From contig NC_061782.1 of NCBI RefSeq assembly GCF_022458985.1, positions 23,015,672 to 23,079,671 on the forward strand: a stretch of DNA of 64,000 nucleotides. Reading direction: 5' to 3'. Below the pieces are notes generated by a model that saw only the letters and a program-made list of their open reading frames with translations, searched no databases and was not told the DNA's origin. Position 1 is the stretch's first letter. The number at the start of each line of letters is the position of its first letter. Positions 28,437 to 37,950 of this stretch are shown here, piece by piece. This stretch comes from Mugil cephalus. Its lineage: Eukaryota > Chordata > Actinopteri > Mugiliformes > Mugilidae. The position numbers and the translations under genes are program-made.

Positions 28437-31400
28437 TCAAACTGATTCATCATTGGGATAATCAATCAGAGGATTTGGATCAGTAGAGTCCCTTCTGTTG
28501 CTGAAGTTCACTTTAAGATGATCTTTGTCTGCAGAGGAGACAGAAGGCAGTCAGAAAAAATGAACTAAGACAAAGAAGACACTGCCAAATTACGAAGACA
28601 ACTAACATCAAGGAAACAGACAGAAATCACAACAAGACAGAAAATCAGACAACTATAGAGAGACAAATAAACACAGACACACAGCAACCACGGTCAAACA
28701 ACCAACCAACCAACCAGAGAAGAACACACAACCAGAGGCAAACAATCAGTGTAATACAAAAACCAACCTTTCACTTTGAGCTCTACTACTTTCTTCCTCA
28801 GGATGTTTCTGTTGTTGCTGTAAACTTCACACACGTATGTTCCAGTGTCTTTGTCTGTGGGGTTTTCCAGGGTCAGACTGAGATCTCCACTTTTCAGAGG
28901 TTTTTGATCCATCTTTGTTCGGCCTCTGTAAATGTCAGCCTGTTCTCCGGACTGATCAGAACCGCCCTGATACACATGAACCCTCATGTATTCAGGTTCA
29001 CTGGTTTCCCACTCTACTGTGCTGTCTTCAGGTAAGTCACCTGTGGTCTTGAAGGGCAACTGGACCAACTGCTCCCCCTTCTCCACCTCCACCTGACATG
29101 CTGAGAGGAGAACACAGCACAAAATCATCTGTACTGACAGTAGCAACACAATCGTGTGCAAAGCGTCAACAGCTCCTGGACCCTCAACAGAAACATTTGA
29201 GAGCAGCAAGTCGTACTTCTTCTACTATCTGTCATGTTCCTGTCAGCTAGGAGATTTCTAAGAATCAACACACAGGATGTCCTGACTTGAGAATCCTTTA
29301 ACAGACAGAACAAACAAAAGTTATAAAGAAACTTATAAGCTTCCACATCCTCATCTAAACCTTGCCCAAACTTTTAACGTTAGTCTGGAGGCAATTCAAA
29401 TCATGGTAATGGACAAAAGAGAAAAAAAATGGACAAAGAGTAACATAGTCATCTGAGCACTGTGGGGCTGTTTAGAAAAAAACAACTAAATAATTGGTTA
29501 CAGGACTGTCCAATATCATGCGGAGCTGTTTTTGTGGCTGAAATATGCCCCACAATGAAATCCCAGTTGAGTGTTATCAGACTCTCATTTATGTAAGGAT
29601 TGAGTTTGGCCATTCCAGGCTAAAAGAACATTATGTTTAAGTTTTTTCTGGATCTCTCAATTAAATTGCACATAAGGTACAATGTAGCATTGACCTCTGA
29701 CCTACTAACCTTTAACATGTAGGCTCACTTGTTTCTTTATCAGGGTGTCTCCATTCTCACTGATGTTGCAGGTGTAGGTGTGGTTGTCTGTGTCAGTGGG
29801 GTACATCAAGGTCAGACTGAGGTCTCCAGTTTTCAGCAGATCCAATTTGGTTCTGCCACCGTAAAAACAGTCTTGTTCCTCAGGCTGGTCAGAGTTGTTC
29901 CGATACACATGGACCTTGCTGTGGTTTCTGTCCAGCCACTCCACTTCAATGTCTTTAGACAGGTCAACCGTGGTTTTAAAGGGCAGACGGACATACTTCA
30001 CACCTGAATTTTCCTCCACCTTGAGAACTAATAGAACAATAATGCACAACATCAGTTGAATATCTGCCCTGAACCTACAGTACTGACATTTGAATTGTAC
30101 CATTAGTACTGACCTTTGACGTTGAGCTCCACTTGTTTCTTCACCAGGATGGTCTCCCCACTGGACACGGTGCAGGTGTAGGTGTCTGTGTCTCCTTCTT
30201 CAGGACATTTCAGGGTCAGACTGAGGTCTCCAATCTTCATCTTTGTTCGGCCTCTGTATTTCCAGTCCTGTTCTCCATTCTGGTCTTCGCCATCCTCCTT
30301 TACATGGACAGTTCTCTTGCTGCTGTCGGTCCACTGCACTTTAGCATTTTTAGGCAGGCGAACTGTGGTTTTGCAGGGCAGCTGGACAGACATCACTCCT
30401 GACTCCACTTGGACCTTGTAGTCTGACAGAAAAACAAAACATAACATCAGCTGTACAGACAGCAGCAGCACTGAAGGTAAAACGACCAATTATTGTCTAG
30501 ATTTCTAATATTCTGGAGGACAAACAAAAGAATCTCCTGTTATTTGTTTGAGAATGTGGATCACACCCACAAATGTGACCGAGCACAACTCAACAAAAAA
30601 GACTAACTGAAGCATTGATTGTTGTTCGGCTACTGTTTACTACCACAGAAGAACAACAACTTCATGAGTGTTGACTGAATCTGAATGAGTTTCTGAACTC
30701 TGGAAAAATTGAAGTTTCTCTACAGCTTTCAGATGTATTATGGGTTATGTGATAGCAGAGACTCACCAGACATGAAATATTGTCGAAAATAAAACAAAAG
30801 ACCCCCAACAACTCCAAAGACAGCAAGCAGGAGGAACAGGGCCACAAGACCATTGGCCCAGGTTGTATCTTTTGCTGTGGAGAGACATAAAGGACAACAT
30901 GACTTCTGACCTCCAGCCTGTATTTGAAGCAGTGGTTGGTGTTTGCTGCCTACGTTTGACTTGCAGTTGTATTTCTGTTAATTGTCGTCGTCCAATCCTA
31001 GCAGCTTTTACGGTGCAGGTGTAAGTGCCGCTGTCAGACACCTTGGGGTTTGTCAGATTCAGGGTGAGGTCTCCAGATTCCAGAGCATTCTTCTTCATGG
31101 ATGTTCGGCCGCTGTAGTGCTGGTTTTGGTCTTGTAGTTTGTCAGCATTAGCTTGACGCTCGTGGACAGTTGGAGGATTGAAGTCCTTGCGGCTCCACAC
31201 CACTGTGGGTTCTTCCAGTTCAAATGTTTCAAACTCACAGTGCAGCAGAACGAACGGATCCCCCTCAACCAGCACCACAGCTGAGGCATGATGGGAAACT
31301 GAGGATACACAGAAGGAGCAGTTTATTTTAAGCCTCGTTACGCATTAGTCGCCCACCCTAAGGTGGTGTCTGATCCTGCTGCTGTCAACAAAAAGACCAC

Positions 31401-31962
31401 AGCAGAGCAAACGGTCGTTAATCTAACACAGAAGAACCAGCAGAAATGAGCTAAATGCTAACACATGCTCAGCAGCTAACATGTTGTTGTCTAACTTCTC
31501 TTTAAGGATTTGGTTGATCATGACAGACTACATAAAAAACTAGGTGTCATGGGTAGACTCTGAGGTTTGCTTGCATTAAATTGGAGGTAGTAGAGAGAGT
31601 GAACACAGACAAGTTCCTGGGTATGCATGGACAGGAGGAAGAGCACTGACAACACCGTGGCTTCTTGCTTTCATTTTCACCTCTGTTTCTGGATCTCACT
31701 GAACAAATTACCTAAGTATTACCTAGGTATTACCAAAATACCTAATCTGTCAACAAAAATTACTAGTGACGCTAATAATGTGAAACTTTTTGAAAAGTCA
31801 CTTTCTATAGATAAGAAATAAGAAACAAAAAGTAAACAGCAGAGTGGGGGCAGATAGACAATGACTATGTATAAAGAAACAGAAACTACAGTCCAGTATA
31901 ATATATTTCATAAGATAAAAACACGTCTTACAGTGAAGAAGGATCACAAACACCACAAGCAT
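28437..31962 (-). CDS. Immunoglobulin-superfamily V-domain membrane receptor
   Basis: Cell-surface single-pass protein, probably of the fast-evolving teleost immune-type IgSF genes. Exons 31962-31932 (signal, [10 protein letters not shown]), 31298-30954 (V-set domain), 30874-30767 (transmembrane, [20 protein letters not shown]) and 28528-28437 (tail) are in phase and give 191 residues. The V domain has the first Cys (LLHCEF), Trp (VVWSRK) and the DSGTYTC signature. The tail ([13 protein letters not shown]... then [10 protein letters not shown]) has one tyrosine but no clear ITIM. All internal borders are phase 1, as usual in this superfamily. Odd point: three more Ig exons lie between the transmembrane and tail exons (separate entry). 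I cannot name an orthologue; butyrophilin-like, CD276-like and NITR-like proteins are possible relatives. Confidence 0.75.
28768..30422 (-). CDS. Three further Ig V-like exons inside the receptor locus
   Basis: Exons 30422-30114, 30027-29710 and 29100-28768 each encode one V-like domain ending in a KVKG/NVKG-type motif. Each is phase 1 at both ends (309, 318 and 333 bases), so any can be skipped without a frameshift. All share GRTK, GDLSLTL and a DTxTYxC motif, so they are tandem duplicates. The first has both canonical cysteines (LPCKTT and YTCTV). In the second and third the first Cys is Phe (LPFKTT). No signal-peptide exon upstream and no transmembrane exon downstream were found for them, so it is unclear whether they belong to the neighbouring receptor, form a second partial gene, or are degraded. 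Confidence 0.7.
29495..29605 (+). repeat. Interspersed repeat, family R1 (short copy)
   Basis: Contains AGGACTGTCCA, then GCCCCACAATGAAATCCCAG and a GTTATCAGACTCTCA end. These match the end of the copies near 15.5 and 52.8 kb. Most of the central part is diverged or missing. It lies between two Ig exons. Confidence 0.6.
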
Positions 31963-32066
31963 CTTCAACCTCGTACGAAAGGGCCGTAGACTGGTGGGAC
32001 ACTGGCAATGGGGGATACAGGCGCGACGCATCGGGAGCGAGCACTTGCGAAGGAGACGGCAGAAAG

Positions 32067-32068
<2 letters not shown>

Positions 32069-32117
<49 letters not shown>
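32069..32117. repeat. (GA)n microsatellite
   Basis: About 49 bases of pure GA just upstream of the signal-peptide exon of the immunoglobulin receptor. It is in the expected promoter or 5' UTR region of that gene. Confidence 0.97.
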
Positions 32118-32119
<2 letters not shown>

Positions 32120-32199
32120 CGGAGGCTGCTGTGTGCGTGCGTCTAGTATACACAGTCAATGGCGTGCGTCCATAAGACCTGTAAGTCATATCACAGTTC

Positions 32200-33160
32200 G
32201 TGCAGTCTTTATTTTCATAAATTGATGATTATTGACACCTAGCTTGTACATGCTAACTTTGAAGCATATGGTTGTTGCTAATTGATTAGCTATCGGTGTA
32301 TGTGCGTATGTTCAGTATTTAAGCTAGTGAGGGCGCTGTTTATGCTAATTGGTTACATAGCATATTATATACAGAAATGTGTATGTTTATTACAAATACT
32401 AAAGGAGCACATTATAAATATATGTTTGCATGTGTAATGTGGGCTAGATAACATTTTTCGTTTGTTAAATGTGTACAGAAAATAAAAATGAATTTGATTC
32501 CACTGTGCATCATTAAATTAGTGTAATAACTCATCTATCAGACATGTAGGCCAAACTTTGTGCAAAATTCTATTTTCGAGTAAAATCCCGGGTGAAATTG
32601 TGATATTTTTTTTTTTCCGCATTGGGTAGTGCCGGCACACAGATTATACGTCAATCTGCGCACGATTCATCAGCCAATGATAGCAGGCTCCGTCCACCCC
32701 CACCGACACAAAACTCTCCGTAAGAGACTGGTCGTTAAAGGACTCTTTTCAAAGCCCAACTTCTGACCAGTCTTTTATAACTGGAGAAACTACTTGAGCC
32801 GAGTTGCCCTCATTTCACCCTGCTTTTTATGACTGAACCATCAGAATCTGTTGTCTACACTACAATGCACTACTACTGAGATTTTTGTTTTACGCCATTA
32901 GTTTTCCGATGAGATGGGAAATGGGCTTCTGTTCCACATCCACAGATTTTTTTTTCTTCAGGGTTTAACATTTAGTTTCAGACAGACTGACTCTCAGCCC
33001 AGTTCTTAAATGTTCATTGTGTTTATTCAGTCACCAAATGTGTCGCGTCTATCTCAAATCTTTTCTGGAGCAATATATTCACCTGTAAAACTCTTCTGTA
33101 TTGCGTTATGCGAAAAATAGTGAACCAGGAGAACAGAAGCACACCGACATGAAGCAGCTC
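32200..33160. other. Region between the Ig receptor and the BTB exon; no gene seen
   Basis: Mostly AT-rich. A patch at about 32635-32705 is higher in GC and has an AGCCAATGA (CCAAT-type) motif. It may be a promoter, but I cannot assign it. I looked here on the minus strand for a continuation of the klhl10-like BTB domain and did not find one. Confidence 0.5.
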
Positions 33161-33162
33161 AC

Positions 33163-33284
33163 CTGAAGTAGGGGCTGCAGCTACAGAGGATGATCCTGTG
33201 AACTTTAAACTCCACCTCACCGGCTCTGATCACACTGTCGCACAGCTTCTGCTCCTGAAGGAGCTCAGCAAAGACGGCGTTCAT
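33163..33284 (-). pseudogene. Orphan klhl10-like BTB first exon
   Basis: The minus strand reads MNAVFAELLQEQKLCDSVIR and continues with a VEF-x-VHRIILCSCSPYFR motif, the start of the BTB/POZ domain of KLHL10, a testis E3-ligase adaptor (partner of Cullin-3). The exon ends at a good donor (TTCAG followed by GTGAGC). The next BTB exon would be expected at lower coordinates on the minus strand, but the immunoglobulin gene follows and I see no further BTB, BACK or Kelch sequence. It may be a truncated tandem copy, or its other exons may be too diverged for me to see. The open frame and intact donor argue for recent loss or for use as an alternative exon. Confidence 0.65.
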
Positions 33285-34145
33285 TTTTCAGGTGTAACGA
33301 TGTTTTCTTTTAAAATCAACACGAACGTTCTACCTACCACAACTGTTACTTTCCACACGAGTTAAAGCACTGAAGTTCCGTCAAATTGTTTGTATTTGAA
33401 AATAGTAAAGCTTCATTCTGCTCTTCGTTCTTCAGTAAACTGATGCTGCTTTCAAGTCTTACACGATTTTTTTTTTGTTTTGTTTTGTTTGTAATGTACC
33501 GGACATTTATAAATGTATAAGAGGCATAAATTCGCGTGGTGTTGTATAAGCATGCTTATTAAACTTCTGGATGTCTGTGGTAATCTTTGTCATGCTACAA
33601 TGGATTATTATTTCTCTAGCTGCTTTTTTCGACTTTGTAGACGGTCCCTCTGCATCCAGCTGACAGAGGAGTGCGCAGGGAGACCAGACTAATGTTGTTT
33701 GTCCAGCCAGACACCGGCTCGTTTTGATGAAAACTGGCTGGTAGCTCATTGCTCACATTTTTACCACGAGAACAAACATTTAACAGAGAGTTGGAGTTAT
33801 TGATCCCGTTATTGATACAACTATATCTTAACTCAATAAACTTGTGTCTCCTCTATCTTGTTTTTTTTTCGTCTTTTTTTTATTGCCGTGAAAACGGCAT
33901 AATGAAGTTTGAAATCTTATCAAACCTTCACATCTTGCTTTGGGAATTGAATGTTGATAATCACTCCACGATAAAAGTCTGCAAATAAACAAATAAAATC
34001 CATTCTCTAGTGACATTGTCTTAATTAATTGTGTGCCGTCGCTGATTCGTCTCATTAAGCGACTGCTGTGTTTTTTTCTGTATCAGATTCATATTTGTCA
34101 AAACAATGTGTCCGCCATGTTTGTGGCCCCAGCGGAGCGTTTGAG

Positions 34146-34223
34146 TGCGCATGCGTAAACGAATGAAGACCTCTGTGACATCAAAGCCACTCTTTGTGGC
34201 TTTGATCTTTTCGCATGACGTCA
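34146..34223. promoter_or_regulatory. NRF1-like site and perfect CRE in a divergent promoter region
   Basis: TGCGCATGCGT at 34146-34156 fits the NRF1 consensus. TGACGTCA at 34216-34223 is a full palindromic cAMP-response element. An AT-rich CTATATATTC follows at about 34232. The pair lies between the minus-strand klhl10-like exon and the plus-strand intronless gene. CRE sites bound by CREM drive many post-meiotic testis genes; use of the site here is inferred. Confidence 0.55.
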
Positions 34224-34308
34224 CTGTGGATTTTCTATATATTCAAACTGATCTGATCTTTTAGTTCTTTTAGTTCCTGATTTCCAGACACATAAGCAAG
34301 TATCCAGT

Positions 34309-34375
34309 ATCCAGACCACGTCAGAATACAGAATCCAGACCACGTCAGAATACAGAATCCAGACCACACGGAAGC
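34309..34375 (+). repeat. 24-bp tandem repeat in presumed 5' UTR
   Basis: Units start at 34309, 34333 and 34357. The first two read ATCCAGACCACGTCAGAATA plus CAGA or CAGT; the third is partial and diverges after ATCCAGACCAC. More distant copies (CAAGTATCCAG, CTATCCAGGCCACA) flank it. Confidence 0.85.
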
Positions 34376-34477
34376 AAGTATTTACTATCCAGGCCACATA
34401 AGTATCTAGAGATAGTGCAAATTAACTGTTTACCAAGTTTTACACTTAACCCCTAGGCAAAAAAAACAAAGATAGAA

Positions 34478-34570
34478 ATGTCTTCAGTGGAGATTTCCAA
34501 AGTCCAGGTGGACAGCCCGGTGATTATTACGCCAGAGGACCTTCTGCCCATTGTAACTGACACATTTTGA
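34478..34570 (+). CDS. Short upstream open frame before the intronless gene
   Basis: ATG at 34478 opens a 30-residue frame (MSSVEISKVQV... then PEDLLPIVTDTF) that stops at TGA 34568-34570. It is in a different frame from the long gene that starts 26 bases later. Its composition looks protein-like, and after the stop the same frame stays open to 34616. It may be an upstream ORF. It may also be the original N-terminus of the long gene, separated by a nonsense change and a frameshift. Confidence 0.4.
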   Translation: MSSVEISKVQVDSPVIITPEDLLPIVTDTF

Positions 34571-34595
34571 AACAATCTCTCCAGCACAGTGGAGC

Positions 34596-36815
34596 ATGCT
34601 TGCTGCAGACACTTGTGACTCAGACACACAAGCTGCCCTAGCAGACATGCTTACGGACATTGTTCAAAGTATTTCTTCACAAGTGCTGAGAATCTTCCTT
34701 CCCGTGATTCGGCAACAGCACACTGGTACAGTACCAGAAGATTTGGAAAACTTTAGTGCAACCTTGGGAGACTCCTTCTCCACCAGCTTTGCTGTCGCCC
34801 TCAACGTCCCACAGATTAAAAGTGAGGATGCTAAAGAGCTGACAGCTCTGGTTGAGAGTGAGATTTCCCAGAAGGTAAAGTCCGTTCTTTCTCTGGCTAT
34901 CAACAGCTCTGCTGAATCCTCAGAGCCTGCAGTTTATGTCAGCGGCTCCATGTCAAGTATTGGCCGTTTAAATCAAATGGTGTTTCACGCTACCACATGT
35001 CTGAAAAGACTTGTAGCCAGACTGAGACATCAGTGTCTTGGAGTATGTCAGCGGCCAGAAACGTCGCTGTCATCATCGAAGACAAGTTCGGCTTCTTCAC
35101 CAAAGAAACATTTTCTATCAGCCCCAGAGGGGTGCGACTCTGCAGAGGTACAATCTCTAGTCGCTGTCCCCTCAGTGAGAAAAACTGTGAGTGAAATTCT
35201 CATAAGAATTTGCAGCGAGTCACCAGACTTGGCAGAAGAGGCAGAGGATGGTCTGCCCCCCATTAATACCTTTCTGGAGGCTCGAGCAGCAGCGTCACAA
35301 ATTATCACTTCCATATGTGATGAACTGCATTGCTGCAATTCTGGTGAGAGTAGCACTTCACCGACACCTCATTTTAATAGGGTGCTCCTGGTGAATAAGC
35401 TGAAGGACTTCTTCAGCTCACTGGCTTCTCTCTTAGGAAACGGTGCTGATGTCAACCAGCAGACAAAAACACAGCAGTTTTCTAAGTTTGTCAGAAGACA
35501 GTTTGAGAAGATGATGGCAGAGCTGACGGCCGCCTATCAGAAAACAGACCCTGATTTCATTTTGAGTCTGGAAACTTCTGAACACACAGACAAAGACCAG
35601 CCTGAATGTCTTTTGCCAGGAAGTGTTCCAGTTTCTCCAGAATCTGTACCTTCTCCGTCCACACTGTCACAGAGGAGTGTAGTAAAGAACGTGCCATCTC
35701 TTGATTTTGAGACCGTCAAACCCGACATTGACAATATGTTGGAAAAATTAAATCAGTCACCCGAACCTGTGCAAAAAGTGGGCAGCACACAGGAAAATAT
35801 GTACAGCCGGGAAATTAAAGAGTTTTCGAAGGAGCTCACTGATAAAATATACAGACAACTGATGGCTGGTCCCACATGTCAAACCCCTCAAGTTCCAGTG
35901 GGAAAGAAAGTTTTTGATTGTGTCCTCTCTAAGTTCAGGAGAAATGGTGATGACAATGAGTGTCACTTTTCTCCTGAAGTCGTGTATGCCATGACAGAGG
36001 CCTCAATGGAAAAGTTCCTGCAGCAGGTGCTACTCTGGAAGGAGAGGGAGCGGACGCAACCAACAGCCCACGCTGAGGAAGTGTCTGGTGCAATGGCACA
36101 AATAGAAAACCTTATGGCAACAGTGCTGTCCCCAGCAGGCTCCTTTAGATCCAACAATGAGCAGGCACAAACGTCTCATGATTCAAGACTTAAGTCACGT
36201 GCAGATGATTCAGAACATCCTGAATTAATATCCAAGACTGTCAGGTTTTACATTGACTCGCAAGAACTGATCTCATCTGAAATAAATGTTTCGCCTCCAC
36301 CAGCTTTTACTGGCGACTCATTTGGTTTCAGAATGGGACAATTACCTGTAGAGTCAAGACATGAACCTGCAGCAGGGTCAGCTGGTTCTTCATCTGTGAC
36401 TGAGAGCATGGCCGATGACTTGATGACTTGTCTGATCATGAGAATAATAATCAAATACTTCAAGAGAAACAAGAGGGCCATAAAGAAAGACACGATCACC
36501 CGAATAATTGATCGACTAACAGGCAAAGTGTTGAGTGAGATCAGCTCCACTGACATTGCTCTCGGAGTAAATGGCATCGACATAAAAAAACTCACCAAAG
36601 TCATGGTGAAAGACCTTTGTGGAGAATTTGGGTCTTCAGAATCACTGCTGGTAGCTGCACTGTCACTGGATTCATCTTTTGACGATGCGGTTTTGAAGTA
36701 TCTGAAAATCCATCTGTATTTACCAACCAGTCCACCTCCAAGGGAATCTAAATTTAGCAGATTCTTCTCACGAGTGTGGAAAGCCTGCAAAAAGTCGATG
36801 TGTGTCTTCAAGTGA
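34596..36815 (+). CDS. Large intronless gene, 739-residue uncharacterised protein
   Basis: One uninterrupted frame of 740 codons with no intron, in a genome where neighbours are split into small exons. I do not recognise a named domain. Visible features: a Ser/Thr-rich acidic protein with several predicted helical blocks (about 1-60, 95-150, 195-240, 260-320, 400-460), a low-complexity Ser run near 155-170 (SSSKTSSASSPKK), a basic stretch near 620-640 (IIIKYFKRNKRAIKKDTITR) and a very basic C-terminus (KFSRFFSRVWKACKKSM). There is no signal peptide or clear membrane segment. A long helix-rich protein with no introns suggests a retrogene or a fish-specific expanded family. The nearby CRE/NRF1 sites suggest germline expression. 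The start may be further upstream if the 34478 frame is part of it. Confidence 0.8.
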   Translation: MLAADTCDSDTQAALADMLTDIVQSISSQVLRIFLPVIRQQHTGTVPEDLENFSATLGDSFSTSFAVALNVPQIKSEDAKELTALVESEISQKVKSVLSLAINSSAESSEPAVYVSGSMSSIGRLNQMVFHATTCLKRLVARLRHQCLGVCQRPETSLSSSKTSSASSPKKHFLSAPEGCDSAEVQSLVAVPSVRKTVSEILIRICSESPDLAEEAEDGLPPINTFLEARAAASQIITSICDELHCCNSGESSTSPTPHFNRVLLVNKLKDFFSSLASLLGNGADVNQQTKTQQFSKFVRRQFEKMMAELTAAYQKTDPDFILSLETSEHTDKDQPECLLPGSVPVSPESVPSPSTLSQRSVVKNVPSLDFETVKPDIDNMLEKLNQSPEPVQKVGSTQENMYSREIKEFSKELTDKIYRQLMAGPTCQTPQVPVGKKVFDCVLSKFRRNGDDNECHFSPEVVYAMTEASMEKFLQQVLLWKERERTQPTAHAEEVSGAMAQIENLMATVLSPAGSFRSNNEQAQTSHDSRLKSRADDSEHPELISKTVRFYIDSQELISSEINVSPPPAFTGDSFGFRMGQLPVESRHEPAAGSAGSSSVTESMADDLMTCLIMRIIIKYFKRNKRAIKKDTITRIIDRLTGKVLSEISSTDIALGVNGIDIKKLTKVMVKDLCGEFGSSESLLVAALSLDSSFDDAVLKYLKIHLYLPTSPPPRESKFSRFFSRVWKACKKSMCVFK

Positions 36816-36998
36816 AACCTGCCTTCTGGAGTCACCACTGGTAATCTTCCTCTATCTTGTCTTATCCTCTATCCCCTGTCTCTACTACCTTTAAGTCCTC
36901 TTTCACTTCATCTACAAACCTCCCGGAGACGTCCTGTCTACTTTCCCTCTAATGTATTGATACCTGATCCTATCCTCTACATTTTCAGCTCTGCTACT

Positions 36999-37168
36999 TC
37001 CATCTCTTCCTCCTGTCTTTTCCTCAACACTTTAAATACTTTTCCATCTCTTCCTCCTGTCTTTCCCTCAAAACTTTAAATACTTTTCCATCTCTTCCTC
37101 CTGTCTTTCCCTCAAAACTTTAAATTCTTTTCCATCTCTTCCTCCTGTCTTTCCCTCAAAACTTTATC
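36999..37168 (+). repeat. 44-bp minisatellite, four units
   Basis: Units start at 36999, 37043, 37087 and 37131, each opening TCCATCTCTTCCTCCTGTCT and ending in CTCAAAACTTTAAAT-like sequence. Copies 2-4 are nearly identical, so expansion is recent. It lies in the presumed 3' UTR of the intronless gene. An AATAAATAAATAAAA stretch at about 37246-37260 could provide its poly(A) signal. Confidence 0.95.
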
Positions 37169-37950
37169 AATACTTTTCTTACATCTGTTGTACATAGAAC
37201 TTTCAATGTTGATTAAATTAATTTGAAATTCGTAGCATTCACAAAATAAATAAATAAAATAAAATAAGTAAAAAAAAATCAAGTCATGAAAAAAATAATA
37301 AAATAATGAAATAGGCAAATTCTGTTTGTTGTTCAGTGATTACTGTACTCAGGTTGACTATGGCCATAATTATGTCAGTTTAGGTGGTCACCCCACACAT
37401 GTACCCAAATACACAACCAGACTACCCCAGACAAATAAACTAACCTTTTTATATCAATGGGATGAAAAATAATGAAACATAATGTATAATGTTTCCTACA
37501 CAACTAGCAAACAATATTATCACTGATGTCCATGAAGGAAATGTTTGTTAATAAATAATTATTAATTCAACTATAAGTATCCTAATGTTTTTCTTTGGTG
37601 AGAGATGATGAGCACACTACACGTGTTTTTATTGTTGTTATCATCCATTTAACGTCCTGTTTGAGCATAGCTCCATGAAGCTCTGCATGTAAACGCACTG
37701 ACTGACGCAAACTGGCACTGGTTACGTAAGAAAAATCTCCCATCATCCTTTGGAACGAAAAATAAACTTCTTAAAGCTTGATTTTAGCAAGTTTTTAATA
37801 TTTGACTATATCAAAGGTGTTATTTCAGATATAGTTCGCAGTACAAGGATCAATACATGTACGTTTCATTTACCATTTAAAGCTACGCTAAAATCTCCAA
37901 CTTCACCAATTATTCCTCTCTCGTGAGCTCTTCAGTTGGTCTGGTCCTCC

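Noticed and set aside
30103-30489. Signal-peptide-like start ([17 protein letters not shown]) in front of an Ig exon
   Set aside because: The hydrophobic residues are the polypyrimidine tract before the acceptor at 30423; the same happens before the other two Ig exons. A genuine in-frame leader cannot be fully excluded without transcripts.
32719-32770. Inverted GACTGGTC/GACCAGTC motif
   Set aside because: Only 9-base arms around a loop of about 35 bases; expected by chance at this scale.
36248-36838. 196-codon antisense frame under the intronless gene
   Set aside because: Shadow of the strong sense frame; no independent features.
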